Positions 53,071 through 63,950 of a DNA stretch of 64,000 nt are shown here, in pieces. The DNA is from Sycobia sp. Sy_11 (lineage: Eukaryota; Arthropoda; Insecta; Hymenoptera; Epichrysomallidae). Position 1 is the stretch's first letter. The number at the start of each line of letters is the position of its first letter. The stretch covers positions 82,501 to 146,500 of the forward strand of contig JACCIC010000369.1 of the NCBI GenBank assembly GCA_018907035.1. The letters run 5' to 3'. The position numbers and the translations under genes were made by a program. The notes beneath the pieces are model-generated. The model was not told the origin of the DNA and did not search any database. It worked only from the letters and a program-made list of their open reading frames with translations.

Positions 53071-53568
53071 CTATCGCTGCAGTTCTCGCTCTAATACGTG
53101 AGCCACCTGCTGACTGAGCGACTATCCCCGACTGTGTGCGATACGTGTATATTATTGTGTATATAATATATATATATCAAAAGCGCGTATATACTGCATC
53201 TGAAAACGAAAGGTGCGCGCGCGTGTGTGTTCGTGTGCGCGAGTGCATGTATAACGCTCCCGAGGCTGATGTACGTGCGGTGAATTTGGCGCGAGCGCAG
53301 GCGCCCCCTGCCCCTCCCCTGCCCCGTTCCCCGTTCCGCGATCTATCGACCCGAAGGCGAATAATTGTCGGTCACGTATGGGCTCCCCCTCCCTGTCCGC
53401 CCCTCGCCGTATCACGTCCCCACCTCCCCCCCCCCTCCCGCGGCCGCGTGCGTTTGTTCAGCGATCGACGCGGGCGCACACGGGTGGCGCCTGCTCTTAG
53501 CGCCCCGACGCTCCGCTCGATTGTGAAAGCGCTCTTCTTGACGCGACGCGGTCGAGTTATTAATATAA

Positions 53569-53628
<60 letters not shown>

Positions 53629-53900
53629 GGTCATCGGAATTTTATCTCGGGCTCGGTGAAATTTTTCTCTCGGACACAGCTCGAGACCGTATACCTCCGC
53701 TGTCGAACGAGCGTTCGCCTCGTTTCGTTATCGCTTCCGAGTCTTTTAATTTTCCACGAGCGAATATTGCGCGGTTTTGAGGAATGCTGAAATGGACGAT
53801 TCTAGTTTTTTTTTTTTTTTTGGTCTTAATACGACGCACCTGTCGATAATGATATGCTAGGTGTTTTCGATGTGAAGGACTCTCGGCTTCCATCTTCTCA
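53001..53900. other. Gene-free segment: CT, C-rich and TA tracts
   Basis: CT at 53031-53065, a C-rich CpG block at 53280-53530 with a CTCF-like core, a long TA array at 53567-53625 and a T-run at about 53804-53820. Confidence 0.6.
53301..53309 (-). promoter_or_regulatory. CTCF-like core AGGGGGCGC on the minus strand
   Basis: GCGCCCCCT on the + strand reads as AGGGGGCGC on the minus strand, within a C-rich block at 53300-53340. The C-rich context raises the chance of a fortuitous match. Confidence 0.2.
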
Positions 53901-55388
53901 AGTCACACGAAAAGTAATTAATACATAAACAGTTTTACTGCAATTATAGTTATAAATTATGGCTTTAGAAAATACAAAGGTATATCCGAAAAGCGTAGTT
54001 CTGAAAATAAGTTTTCTTTTCTCACAAAACGATGTTAATTAAAACTTTATTGTATCGTTTTATGAATTTTATCTTGAAAATCTAATAATAGCAAAACTAA
54101 TAGAAATGACGAAGAAAATTAATTTAACTCTTCAATATACGAAATTTCTCTAAAAATTTTCGAACATTGTATAACGAAGTTATCAGGGTACAATGTCAAT
54201 ATAATTGATCCTGTGAATTTCGATATTTGAAGTATAAATGGTAATGGATAGATATAATGTAGTACAACTAAATTTGATCAATTATGTTTAATACAGATTT
54301 CAGTAATTTCATCGAGTTATAAGTAGTGCAAATAGTATAAGCAGCAGTAAATATGTATACTTTTTAGATGTTTTACAAACAAATTGTTGAATTCTGAATT
54401 TTGTCAAATTGTAAAGAAAATGTTTTGATCAGTTACTTTTTAGTTAGTAACGTATATCAATAAAATACTATCATACAATCATCGTTAAACGTTTTATTCT
54501 AAAGCTTTAATCAAGTTTAATATATATTCAAGAACATTGCTATATTTAATTATATAGTTCTTGTGCATGTAAGCGCACAATAAACATCTCAGATTGCATA
54601 CAATAATTATGGATTAAAAAATATTGAAATATATTTAGAAACAAACGAAATTAAAAATTGATACAAATGTTATGGATAAATCATAATTTTTTATTCATAA
54701 CAAAGATAAATATATTTATAAATTTGTGTCATTTTATTAATATATTGCTTAATAATAAAATTCAGAATAATGCGTTAGATTCAAAATTCGAATATATTGA
54801 AATAAAAATACATGGAATATGATAAATAAAAAAAAAAACTATAACGACACATTTATCGCTGAAATTAAATATAGCAGGTTATGAACAGTGTATTTATTGT
54901 CTTCATGTAATGACCACTCTGTTGAACAATGATTACGCTTGAATCTTAAAAACTGTTAATCGTATAAAGGTAATGCACACGTTCAACATATTGTTTTAAG
55001 AAAACCCAATTAATATCTTTATCGATCACATTGCCGTCCTAACAAATTCATACGATATAACTATAGCGGCATCCGGATCGTCCTAGTTTACCCTTTAATC
55101 CGTAGAATCCGAAAGTTAAAACATAAAGTGTGGAAGTCAACGTGAATTTTTGTTGATAGGGAACAATCTGACCGGTCCCTTCGCCAAAAATAGCCCCACC
55201 CGCGTCTACGTCGTCCGATGTTTCGAGCAGTTCCTGCCGAGCGGCCGAATCGACCTGTCGTCGCGAAATTATGCCAATCGCATTATATTTCAGTTGGTGG
55301 CAATTACCCTCACGGCCGATATAAAAAATATCGGCGATTCTTTTAGTTGCATCGGTCAACGCGTAAGCGGAATTATCAATATTGCCTC
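53901..55388. other. AT-rich unique segment before the 1.4-kb element
   Basis: About 1.1 kb of very AT-rich DNA with no microsatellites, then a GC-richer patch at 55040-55388 that contains the 103-codon open frame. No gene is identified. Confidence 0.5.
55048..55359 (-). other. Unassigned open frame of 103 codons with protein-like composition
   Basis: This minus-strand frame has mixed amino-acid composition and no simple repeat, unlike nearly all other frames here. It includes an acidic/Gly segment (EDD- and GAIFGEG-like, about residues 45-65) and a hydrophobic aromatic stretch near the C-terminus. It sits in a GC-richer patch inside a very AT-rich block, immediately left of the 1.4-kb transposon-like element. 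The opposite strand is also open (55150-55437). I recognise no family. It could be a decayed gene or transposon piece, a lncRNA exon or a conserved element. Confidence 0.15.
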
Positions 55389-55401
55389 CCCTGGTAGAAA
55401 T
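55389..55401 (+). repeat. Left terminal inverted repeat of the 1.4-kb element
   Basis: CCCTGGTAGAAAT, the exact inverse of 56772-56784, preceded by GCCTC. Confidence 0.65.
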
Positions 55402-56771
55402 CTAATAATTTTTAATAGGCTGGAAAGTAGTTGCTAGGTAGTAAAAATAGAATCAATCATTGTGGCTAGAAACGAGGTAAATCTTAGAATGCAAAATGTG
55501 AACGTTGTCAATAAAATTGAGAAAAAGTTAGAAACTAGGTTTAAAAACTAGTTAAAAACTAGGTAGATACTAGGTAGAAACTGGGTTGTTTTTAACCTTG
55601 GTTCTGGTTAGTAAATGCGCAATTTATTTTATTAATATTTATATAATATTATAACATGATGTTGTTGATTTAATAGAAGAAAAATCATAAGATATGGAAA
55701 CTAATAATTTAAAAAAATTACAAAGTAATAATAAAGTCTGCTTGCCGTTCGATTTTGTCATCTTAAAAATTATACGTAATAAATTAGTTTTCGAAATATT
55801 TTCCTTTTATTATTTAATATCTAAAATTTCGCATGAAACAATTAATTAAAAAATTCTATTCTTTGATGTCTTATACCGGCTTCAATTATTGGTTGTTAGT
55901 TAGTAATTCTATCCAATTTATTTATAAAATAAATATCATTTGAAATTTTTGAAATTTTATAAAATAAAATTAATTTTTTAAATTAAAAATCATGCTGAGT
56001 TCATAACTATAATTCGTAATTTGAATTTATGGAGAGTGTTCATACGGCATATCTGATGATTTGCGATACCCGCAAGTAGGTAAAACATAATCTTGTATAT
56101 ATATGTATATAAGCCGGATTATAACTTCACATAAGTATAACATATATTGTACATGAATGTGTAAGCTATTGTCAATGCGTTTTATATGTATGCAGATGTA
56201 TAAGGTATATAGAACCAACGCACTACTTCAAAATTTTCGAAATGAACTTGATAAACATTTATAATTAATTAATTAAAATAATGATTATAGTCAATGAATT
56301 TATATAAGAAAGCAGAATAACGATATCAATTTCTTAGCTAGGTTATATGTTTTACCTCGCTTAACCTTGTTTTAAGATAAAGTTTAGTCATAACCACACA
56401 TACACGCACACACACACGCGCGCGCGCGATATTCCCTAACCAAAATATTAATTGCCCATTAACTAGGGAATAACTAGATGAAAAAGAATGAAGAGAACCT
56501 ATTTTCTATTTAAAAAAATAATTTCAGTTTCAATAGGTAAAACATACCTAGTTTCAAGGTAACTTTATTGGAAACGTAAAATATATTTACTCCAAACTAA
56601 CTATTATGGCTATTAAATACCTAAAAAATAGCTTAAAAAATGTAACTATAAATCGGCCGGAATGGCCGTAAAAAACGTAACATATTTTCCTATTTACCAC
56701 CGAACAAATACACCTTGTTACTAGGTATCTTCGTTTGAAAATACCTTGTTTATACGTTAAAAATAGAATGC

Positions 56772-56784
56772 ATTTCTACCAGGG
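56772..56784 (-). repeat. Right terminal inverted repeat of the 1.4-kb element
   Basis: ATTTCTACCAGGG, the exact inverse of 55389-55401, followed by TCTGGG. Confidence 0.65.
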
Positions 56785-57062
56785 TCTGGGAATAATTAAT
56801 TAATACGCGTCTTATTCCATTCGTTAACGGAGCAACGACGAAGGGAGTCGTAGTTGAAATTGAGGTAAATATAGCCGTAAAACGCGCGCCTTACGCATTT
56901 TTCCAGTGAATATCAACGCGCTTTCAAAATCCACCCTTTCCAACTCGAATTCTGCGAATGACAACGATGGACATTTCTCTGTCTCTCTATCCTCATTTTG
57001 TTTAAGATCCGCATACCCTCGTATTTACCGATCTCAAAATTTTATCTATATTCAAATGATTT

Positions 57063-57109
<47 letters not shown>

Positions 57110-58081
57110 GGCTGATATCGAAAACATTATAGAAATATTATCTTGTCAAAAGCAAATAGTGATCTTCGAAATATATAGAAGATGGGGCGGGAGATAGAAT
57201 GTGGATCGGCCCAAGGGATTTTATTCAGCATAAGCGAATGTCGTACATTCGACGACTATCGACCGTTTGGAACGGGGAATCAGCCTTTCGGTGGCTCTCG
57301 TCAATTGGCTAAAAACTTGCTCGCGCCACGACGGACGCGCTGTTTTACACAATTGCCGAGAACTTTTGCAATAATGTGCTCGGATTGGAATTGAAAAAAT
57401 TGAAAAAACCAGTGCAAAACTCACATGCACTCGCGTCCCTCGTAGACTTACGAGACTCGACTGACATATTTAAATTGGCAAATCAAAGCATAAACTCGCA
57501 ATAGTTAGAGATTTTAAGATCGAGGACAGGTGAATTATTTACCACTGTACTTCGAATCCAAAGTATTTCGCACTTTGCCATTTATCGATAATACACGAGC
57601 TTTACTTCTATAATTGTTCTGTATTTAATGTAGTATTATGGTTACGACCAAGTCTTACTATAATCATAAAGATAACGATTTACTGGCGACAATCAGCATG
57701 GGCATTAGAATTTTGAAATAAATAAATTTCAAATCATTATTTCATAATATTTATTCGACAATTTGTGTATTATGCAGTAGAGATAATGTTCATTAATATA
57801 TTAATTTGGAAATACTAATGGACAGCGTAGCCAGTTATATCGTCATCGTTAATATTTTAAATTTAGTTATTTGTTATATAATTTTCTTTGTTCTTCTCCA
57901 TTTAATTATTGCTTTTTGTTACTTTTCAGATTAGTTTTATGCAAAAATAAGACAGTAAGGAGGAACGTTAATGTGAATTGTCTTAAAAATTGTGCGTTCT
58001 TTGCGTTAAATATTAAAAACTTGCTATTGTCATGACCTTGGATCCTATTATAGCTGGATATTAAAAATATTCTAAAATCAT

Positions 58082-58120
<39 letters not shown>

Positions 58121-58250
58121 CTTTCTTTCGAGAACACGCACAGTCTATTCTATTTTATCAAGATACTCGAGCGGACCAGCGGGAAAATTTCTTTCTTGCC
58201 TATATATATATATACATATATACTTGCCAGCTGGGACCTATACAGACGCA
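56785..58250. other. Gene-free segment, mostly unique AT-rich DNA
   Basis: TA at 57066-57107 and CT at 58084-58117; the rest is unique and AT-rich. No exon is supported. Confidence 0.55.
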
Positions 58251-58614
58251 TAGCGGTTCCCTGGTAGCCGACGCGCCGACGCGGCCGTGGCGAAGAAGAG
58301 GGCGGACGCTCGCCTCCCCGTTGTTATTATTTTTTACCTTTCCCCGTAATTCCGCGTGGCCTTGTATTATTGACGCGCATTACCCGAGATAGGGCGGCGG
58401 GAGGAGAGGCAGGCGCGCGCGGGGAGAGGGCGCGGGAGCGCGCCGAGTCGAGGCGCGGCGCACAAAAGCGACGCGCGGCGACCCTCGCACGCGGGCCGAA
58501 CGGCGCGCGCATGGGCGCGGTCGCGGGGAAACGGGAGATCGCGCGCGCACGGCCGCGGGGCTGGTCGGCTCGGCGACGGTGGGGCCTCCCGGAGGAGGAG
58601 GAGGAGGAGGAGGA

Positions 58615-58656
<42 letters not shown>

Positions 58657-60600
58657 AGTCGAGCGGCAAAAGAGGACTTTGGGGGTGAGAGACGCATCCG
58701 TCTTGGAGTGCTGCCACGAGGTCTCCCTCTTTCTCGCTCCCTCCCACCGTCTCTTTTCACAATAAGTCCCTATCAAGGGATGACGAGAGAACATAGCCGA
58801 TCGACCACATATGTTATGTTACGTCGGCTACAAAGCCCGGGTGGCTAGAGCCGTGGCAAAAGCTCCTACCTAATGTACACATACGAAAACACACGCACAC
58901 ACACACACGCACACACACGCACACATGTATAAATGCCTGGAGAAAACGGACGAAGGCCACGCCTAAGTCTGGCGACGCTCTTACCTTTCTTTCTTTACCA
59001 CGCTAAGCCCGAAGCGATCGTTTCTCATTTATTCCAATTCTTCCCCCATGTCAACCCCTCCCCCACCGCCCCATCGTGCGTGGTAACGTGGTAAGCGCGA
59101 CGTCACGCACCTATGTATAATATGTCGTGTACAGGGCCGCGAAGTACACTGACGGTGCCACCCTCCCCCACCCCCTCCTCAACCTTCCGCCGCCAGAACG
59201 TCGTGCTTTCCCTCATACGCGCCACTGGAGGATCCTGGTGCATAAGATGGCGACCCATGCGTCCTTGTAAATGTAACGAGGACGTCTATTTCAATTGCCA
59301 TTATCGTCGCATGGATTGTGTCACTGCTCGATTCGAGTCGACCGTGTGACACTCGCGTGGACTCGTTTAAACAAATAAGTGAAACGGTCATGAGGTGGGG
59401 GGGGGCAAATCGTTTGGGGAAGGAGCTTTTAAAAAATTGGATGCGATGCAATATGCGATGCGCACACGACGTTGCAATTTGGTCGAAAACGACCGTGCAC
59501 GCGTCGTCTACGTAACGGCTGGCCTGTACTTCGTTGCCAAAACTTTATATACATTTTCGAAATTTATCAGTAACGATTAAACGGCGAACGATTGAAATTA
59601 TTGCGCTGTATAAGGCATTAGTTGGCCATACTGAGTTTATAAAACGAGATTATTAAATTCCCATACACGCGCGATAATTCACAAAAGCGACGTATTTACG
59701 TAGACACGAAGAGCGGACGAGTGAGCCGAATTCCAGAGGGAGGAAACGTAGGAAATTAATTATTCTCGGATTATTTGACGTTACTACCATTTTTGTTTTA
59801 ATTTTATCCTGCTTAACGAATAAATTCTCCCCCGCCCCCCCATATAATAATTGCAAGAGTTCTGTAATTTGGCTTTAACAACCATTGACGATCTATAAAA
59901 TATCACTGCTTTTCTGAATTATCCGAACTGTTGGGTAGAAATAAAAAAGCAACGACAGTCTTCTGATACAAAATATATTATAGAAAATAATGGCTTGGTT
60001 ATCGTATTTGTTTCAGGATCGCACGCAAGTTGGTGAGTACCGCTCGCTATCATTAAAGGAATCAAAATATTTATAAAGAAGCTATGAATGCTAGATGCAA
60101 AATTGAAATTCGGTGAGTATATTATATACCTATGTACTTAGTTAAAAAAAAAAAAAAGAATAAAGAAAACAAAAAAATATCAACAACAAAAAACCAGAAA
60201 ATCATTTACAAAATTATCGATTCTTAAATAGCATTACCATATAGATCTATGAATGTATCAAGGATGAAAGCAACGATCGCGCCATTCGTTAATTCATTAA
60301 GTAATTCGTAGCGTAAGAAGAATCATTTTGCCAGCCCGCAAAACTCATTTCCATTGTTACACTACGTACACCTACGGGAGGAGGCGGCGGTCGGCGAAGG
60401 GTGGGAGGGGGCTGACACAGCAGAGGTCAGACAGCAAATAAGACTAAGCAAAATAACAGGGACGTGGGGGGGGTGGAGCGGGGAACGAGAAGGCCCCGAG
60501 AGTTCATTAAGCGCAACGTTAATAATGCGATAAATCATTACGCGCGGTGTAAATTGCGGATTCACTCGAACGTAAACAAAAGAAACGTTCGGCTAGCTGC
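58251..60600. other. Gene-free segment: CpG-rich patch, GA tract, Pho-like pair
   Basis: A CpG-rich patch at 58260-58600 runs into GAG triplets at 58590-58617 and GA at 58618-58652. CA at 58893-58925. The Pho/YY1-like pair lies at 59244-59301. From 59580 to 60340 the DNA is unique and AT-rich. No exon is supported. Confidence 0.55.
59244..59301. promoter_or_regulatory. Pair of Pho/YY1-like sites 4.7 kb before abd-A
   Basis: AAGATGGCGAC at 59244-59254 is a strong match to the YY1/Pho consensus, and GCCATTATC at 59297-59305 gives a second core on the opposite strand. Both lie in microsatellite-free DNA. Paired Pho sites are typical of Polycomb response elements, but no GA tract lies within the pair. 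Confidence 0.3.
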
Positions 60601-61188
60601 TAGCGGGGGGTGGGGGTGGGGGGGGGGTCGACGATAAAGGGGAAAGAAGCATGACGGAGCGCGGGCGCGCGCGTAGAGCCGGAGAGAAACATTTTCATTC
60701 CGCAATTGACACTATCTCCCGTCAACCGTAAAGCAACTTTTAGAGAAGCAATATAATGGACGAGCTCGCTCGCTCGCTCGCTCGCGCGGGGCGGGGGCGG
60801 GAGGTGGGACGGAGACGTCGACGCGGCAGCGCGGTCTGTGCACGCGTATACGAAAAACAAAAATAAAAAAAAAAAAAAAAAAGAGAAAAAAGAAGGAGAG
60901 CAGAGAAAAGAAAGAAAAACGCTCCGATGTTCCGGCGAGCTCCGAAGCGACGGCCGAAGCAACTCTCCTTCAAGCGTTTCCTAGCGCTATTTTTCCAGCC
61001 CGTTGTCGTATTGCCCCCCCCTCACCTCCCCCGTCGTCGTTCGCCTCTTGCCCTCCCATCCCTTTTCGCAAAGAAGCCGAATGCGCCGTCGACAGCGAAA
61101 GCGACGAGACCGGGTGCCCCGGGTGCATTTCGACTCCGCTCTCGTTACTCGAAGCCGCGCCGCCACGGTCGTGGAGGAGTGAAGGATT

Positions 61189-61226
<38 letters not shown>

Positions 61227-62399
61227 GCAGGAGTGGAGTAGGTAAGCGAAGATAAGGACTGGCTGAGATAGATCAAGAGAAACAGAGAGAGAGAGAGGAG
61301 AGAGAGAGGAATAGCGAGGCAGTAATAATCAAGGGGCGGGAGGAGGAGGGTAAGAGTAAGGTGCGCGCAGCCCGAAGACCGACGGAGGGAACAAAAGGGA
61401 AAGAGCGAGAAAGAAGGAGCACTTGACTTGGACTAGTCGGGAGCCGGGGAAACGAGACGGAAAAGGTCGGGTTCAACAGCTAGAAAGCGATATAGAGCGG
61501 GGGAGGCCGGGCAGATACAGTGGGCTATACCGTATACACATAGAGGGAAAACAGAGATACAGATAGAGATAGAGAGAGAGAATGAGATAGAAAAGACGGA
61601 GGCGATCGTATATACAGACGACAACGACAACGACAACGACAACGGCGGCGGCGGCAGCGGCGGCGACGACGACAACTGAGAGATGCCGCGCGCGCGAGAT
61701 GAGAAGGCCGATGACGCTCGGGAAGAGCGAGCGAGCGAGCGAGCGAGCGCGCGCGCGCGTGCACAGTTCCGAGGCAACGTGGCGAGCGCGCAGTACACTT
61801 TGACAGGCGCATCGCGCTGGAGGCTCGCCTGCCTTCTTCTCTCACTCACTCGCGCCCGTCCCGCTCCCGGCGCGCCGGGACCGCGTGTGCGAAACGGAGA
61901 CGAAGAACGCGCGTGTATATACGCGTACGGCGCGAACTTGCCGCTGTGCATCCGTGTGTTTGGACGTACACACGGGCGGGCGTATCACACGTACGGATAC
62001 CGCGGGAGTCAAGCGGCGTACACGGACGTATATGTATATAAAGGCGCGACGCGGCGCGAGCGAGCGAGCGAGCGAGCGACCGAGGGTGAAGTAAGACCGA
62101 GCGAACGGGGCCCGCGTTCGAGCGACGCGGAGAGGCGATAAGCGAGCGCCGCGGCGGGAAAGAGAGGAGTGCGAGCGAGCGAGCCGACGATACGGGGCCA
62201 CGTGCGAGGGAGCGAGAGCGAGAGGGCACTCGTCGGGAGCGCACTCACACAGCCACGGATTCCCATTCATCTTGGCGCGCCTAGTCCACAGCGGATTGGC
62301 CCGTAGTGGGTAAGGCCTGGCGCCGATTGGCCGGCTCTGTTTACCAGCTGGCGCGGCCGAGGGGGGAAAACGCCGCGCCGAGCCGCGCGCCAGGCAAGG
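60601..62399. other. CpG-rich block upstream of the abd-A leader
   Basis: Continuous GC- and CpG-rich DNA with GCTC and GAGC repeats (60765-60785, 61725-61750, 62055-62080), an A-run at 60862-60882, GA at 61188-61213 and CAACGA repeats at about 61618-61645. TATATAAAGG at 62035-62044 is a second TATA-like motif. The block joins the leader without a break, so transcription could begin anywhere within it. Confidence 0.5.
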
Positions 62400-62489
62400 C
62401 AACTTGCTCGTCGTCGTCGTCGTAGCCGCCGCCGCCGCTGCCGCTGACGCCGCCGTCGCCGCCGCCGCCACCGCGGAGAGGGGGTGGCG

Positions 62490-62530
<41 letters not shown>

Positions 62531-63489
62531 GCGAGCGAGCGAGCGAGCGCTCGCGCCCGATCGCGTATAGCAGCCAGCCGCTATCGCACACTAGTGTATG
62601 CTTACACGCTCGCCGCGCGTACGAGCGAGAGAAGGAGGGAGACGGCGAGATATACACACGGGGAGATAAAAGCGAGATAGAGCCAACGCTCGAGAGAGGC
62701 ACGAGGAGAGCTCGCTCGGCGCCATTATTGTAAGGGGTTACACACTCGCTCCTCGCCCCTCGTCCGTGTGCGTGCGTGCGTGCCCCTTCTGTTCGTGTGC
62801 GCGTCGCGCCCGCGCGACCCATCGCCAACGTGTGCGTGCGCGTCCCGTGCGTGAGCGCGCGCCCGTGCATGTGTGCGAGAGAGTGCCGCCGCTCTGCTGG
62901 CTCGGGTAGTACGCCGCGTTCGGGATAGGGGGCTATAGTACCTTCATGCATGGCCCATAAAGGATTCGTCGACTATCCGAGAAGTACGCAAGAAAACGGC
63001 TTCTAACACCTGACACGACGCGCGCGCGACAGAGCGAGAAAGAGAGACGGAGGGAGAGAGAAAGAGCGAGCGAGGGAGCGAGAGAGTGGGATAGAGACAC
63101 GGAGCGAGAAAGAGAGAGGGGCCCTCGCGCGCGCGTGAGAGATCGCTCTCGCCAACCACGCGCGCTCGTGCCCGGCCGCGGAACCTCGACGTGGACGAGG
63201 TAGTAACGGAGCCCTCCTCCGTCGTCGCCGTCCTCCTCCTCTGTGCATCGCCGTCCACATTGCTCCGGTGTCCCGCGGAATTTGTTTTCTGTGCGTTTGC
63301 GCGCGCGCGCGCGCGCCACCTTCTGAAACAGCCACAGCACGCGCGCACGAACGCAAATCAGCTGCGCGATCCGCGGAGTGCGCGGATAATAACACAGGCA
63401 GGATCGCGCAGGACATCGCGCAGCCGTCAGTGCCGCTTACGTACGGGATGCGGGATTAGTGCGCGAGTTGCCGTACGTCCGCGTATTTC

Positions 63490-63497
63490 TATAAATA
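63490..63497 (+). promoter_or_regulatory. TATA-box-like motif TATAAATA upstream of abd-A
   Basis: TATAAATA lies about 460 bases before the abd-A ATG inside otherwise GC-rich DNA. Its position would suit a start near 63520, just before the GA tract. Hox promoters are often TATA-less, so it may be fortuitous. Confidence 0.25.
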
Positions 63498-63564
63498 CAC
63501 GAGTAAACAACGAGAGTGCGAAAACGAGAGGAAGAGAGAGAGAGAGAGAGAGAGAGAGACACGC

Positions 63565-63669
63565 ATGGATCGCGGAGGCCCAAGGAGGCCGAGAAGCCCG
63601 GCCGCAGCAGCCCAGCCGGAGCAGCGACAACGGCACCACGATGCCCGACCTCGGCTACAGCAGCACTAG
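63565..63669 (+). other. Upstream ORF in the abd-A leader (34 codons)
   Basis: This frame opens at an ATG within ACGCATGG and ends at TAG (63667-63669), encoding an Arg/Pro/Ala/Gln-rich 34-residue peptide. It lies between the GA tract and the abd-A ATG. If transcription starts upstream of it, ribosomes would meet it before abd-A. No homology is recognised. It may only reflect the GC-rich leader. Confidence 0.3.
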
Positions 63670-63950
63670 GACCAGGAGCAGCAGCAGAAGTGCGCGCCCC
63701 CAGTTCCTCGCGACCGACGACGAGCCGATCGCCGTGCTCGTGCTAACGCGCGTTCTCCCCCTCCCGCAAGAGGAGCGCAGTGGGTGCGAGTGGACCCGGT
63801 TTGCAACGACGACGACGACGACGACTAGCAAGTAATCCTCCTCCTCCTCCTCGCCCCCCGGTCGACGACGCCAACCGAGAGAGCGGCCGGACGGGAACGA
63901 CGGAGTCCGCCGCCCCCGGAAGGTGAGAGCGAGGGCCCTTCCGGCGCGCT

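Larger units (their letters stand above)
55389..56784. mobile_element. Roughly 1.4-kb DNA transposon-like element with 13-bp inverted ends
   Basis: The left end CCCTGGTAGAAAT (55389-55401) is perfectly inverted at the right end ATTTCTACCAGGG (56772-56784). Subterminal copies of ACTAGGT occur at 55534-55540, 55558-55564 and 55569-55575 near the left end. Near the right end they are at 56546-56552 (inverted, ACCTAGT) and 56720-56726. Repeated subterminal motifs of this kind are typical of transposase-binding regions. The interior is AT-rich and holds no credible transposase frame, so the element appears non-autonomous. I see no clear target-site duplication beyond a possible TC, so the superfamily is open. 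Confidence 0.6.
63191..63835 (+). other. Long open frame over the abd-A leader (214 codons), probably not a protein gene
   Basis: A 214-codon frame covers most of the leader and ends 115 bases before the abd-A ATG, in a different frame from abd-A. It includes a repeat-derived Arg/Glu stretch from the GA tract, a Ser/Arg-rich part and a run of Thr near the end. An internal ATG at 63641 gives a shorter version. No domain is recognised. Long open frames are common by chance in GC-rich DNA, so I read it as leader sequence that could act as an upstream ORF. Confidence 0.2.
62400..63950 (+). promoter_or_regulatory. abd-A: Probable abd-A promoter and 5' leader region (CpG-rich)
   Basis: This GC- and CpG-rich stretch precedes the abd-A ATG. 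It has GA tracts at about 62493-62527 and 63536-63560, (GCC)n-like runs at about 62420-62475, GCGAGC repeats at about 62528-62550 and CG runs at about 63300-63316. A TATAAATA motif at 63490-63497 could be a TATA box, but Drosophila Hox promoters are mostly TATA-less with Inr and DPE elements, and I found no convincing Inr/DPE pair. A good splice-donor match (AG|GTGAGAG) sits at 63921-63927; if used, it would remove the downstream ATG. The transcription start is therefore undetermined. Calling the region promoter or leader is inferred from position and base composition. Confidence 0.6.

Noticed and set aside
60241..60275. GAATGTATCAAGGATGA, reminiscent of miR-iab-4-5p, which lies between abd-A and Abd-B in other insects
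   Set aside because: Only a short core matches, the rest of the mature sequence differs, and no complementary arm follows. I found no mir-iab-4 match elsewhere; it may lie beyond the window.
61842..62951. 369-codon minus-strand frame upstream of abd-A
   Set aside because: It arises from CpG-rich DNA and GA/GCGAGC repeats (Ser, Leu, Arg and Ala runs); no domain, and both strands are open.
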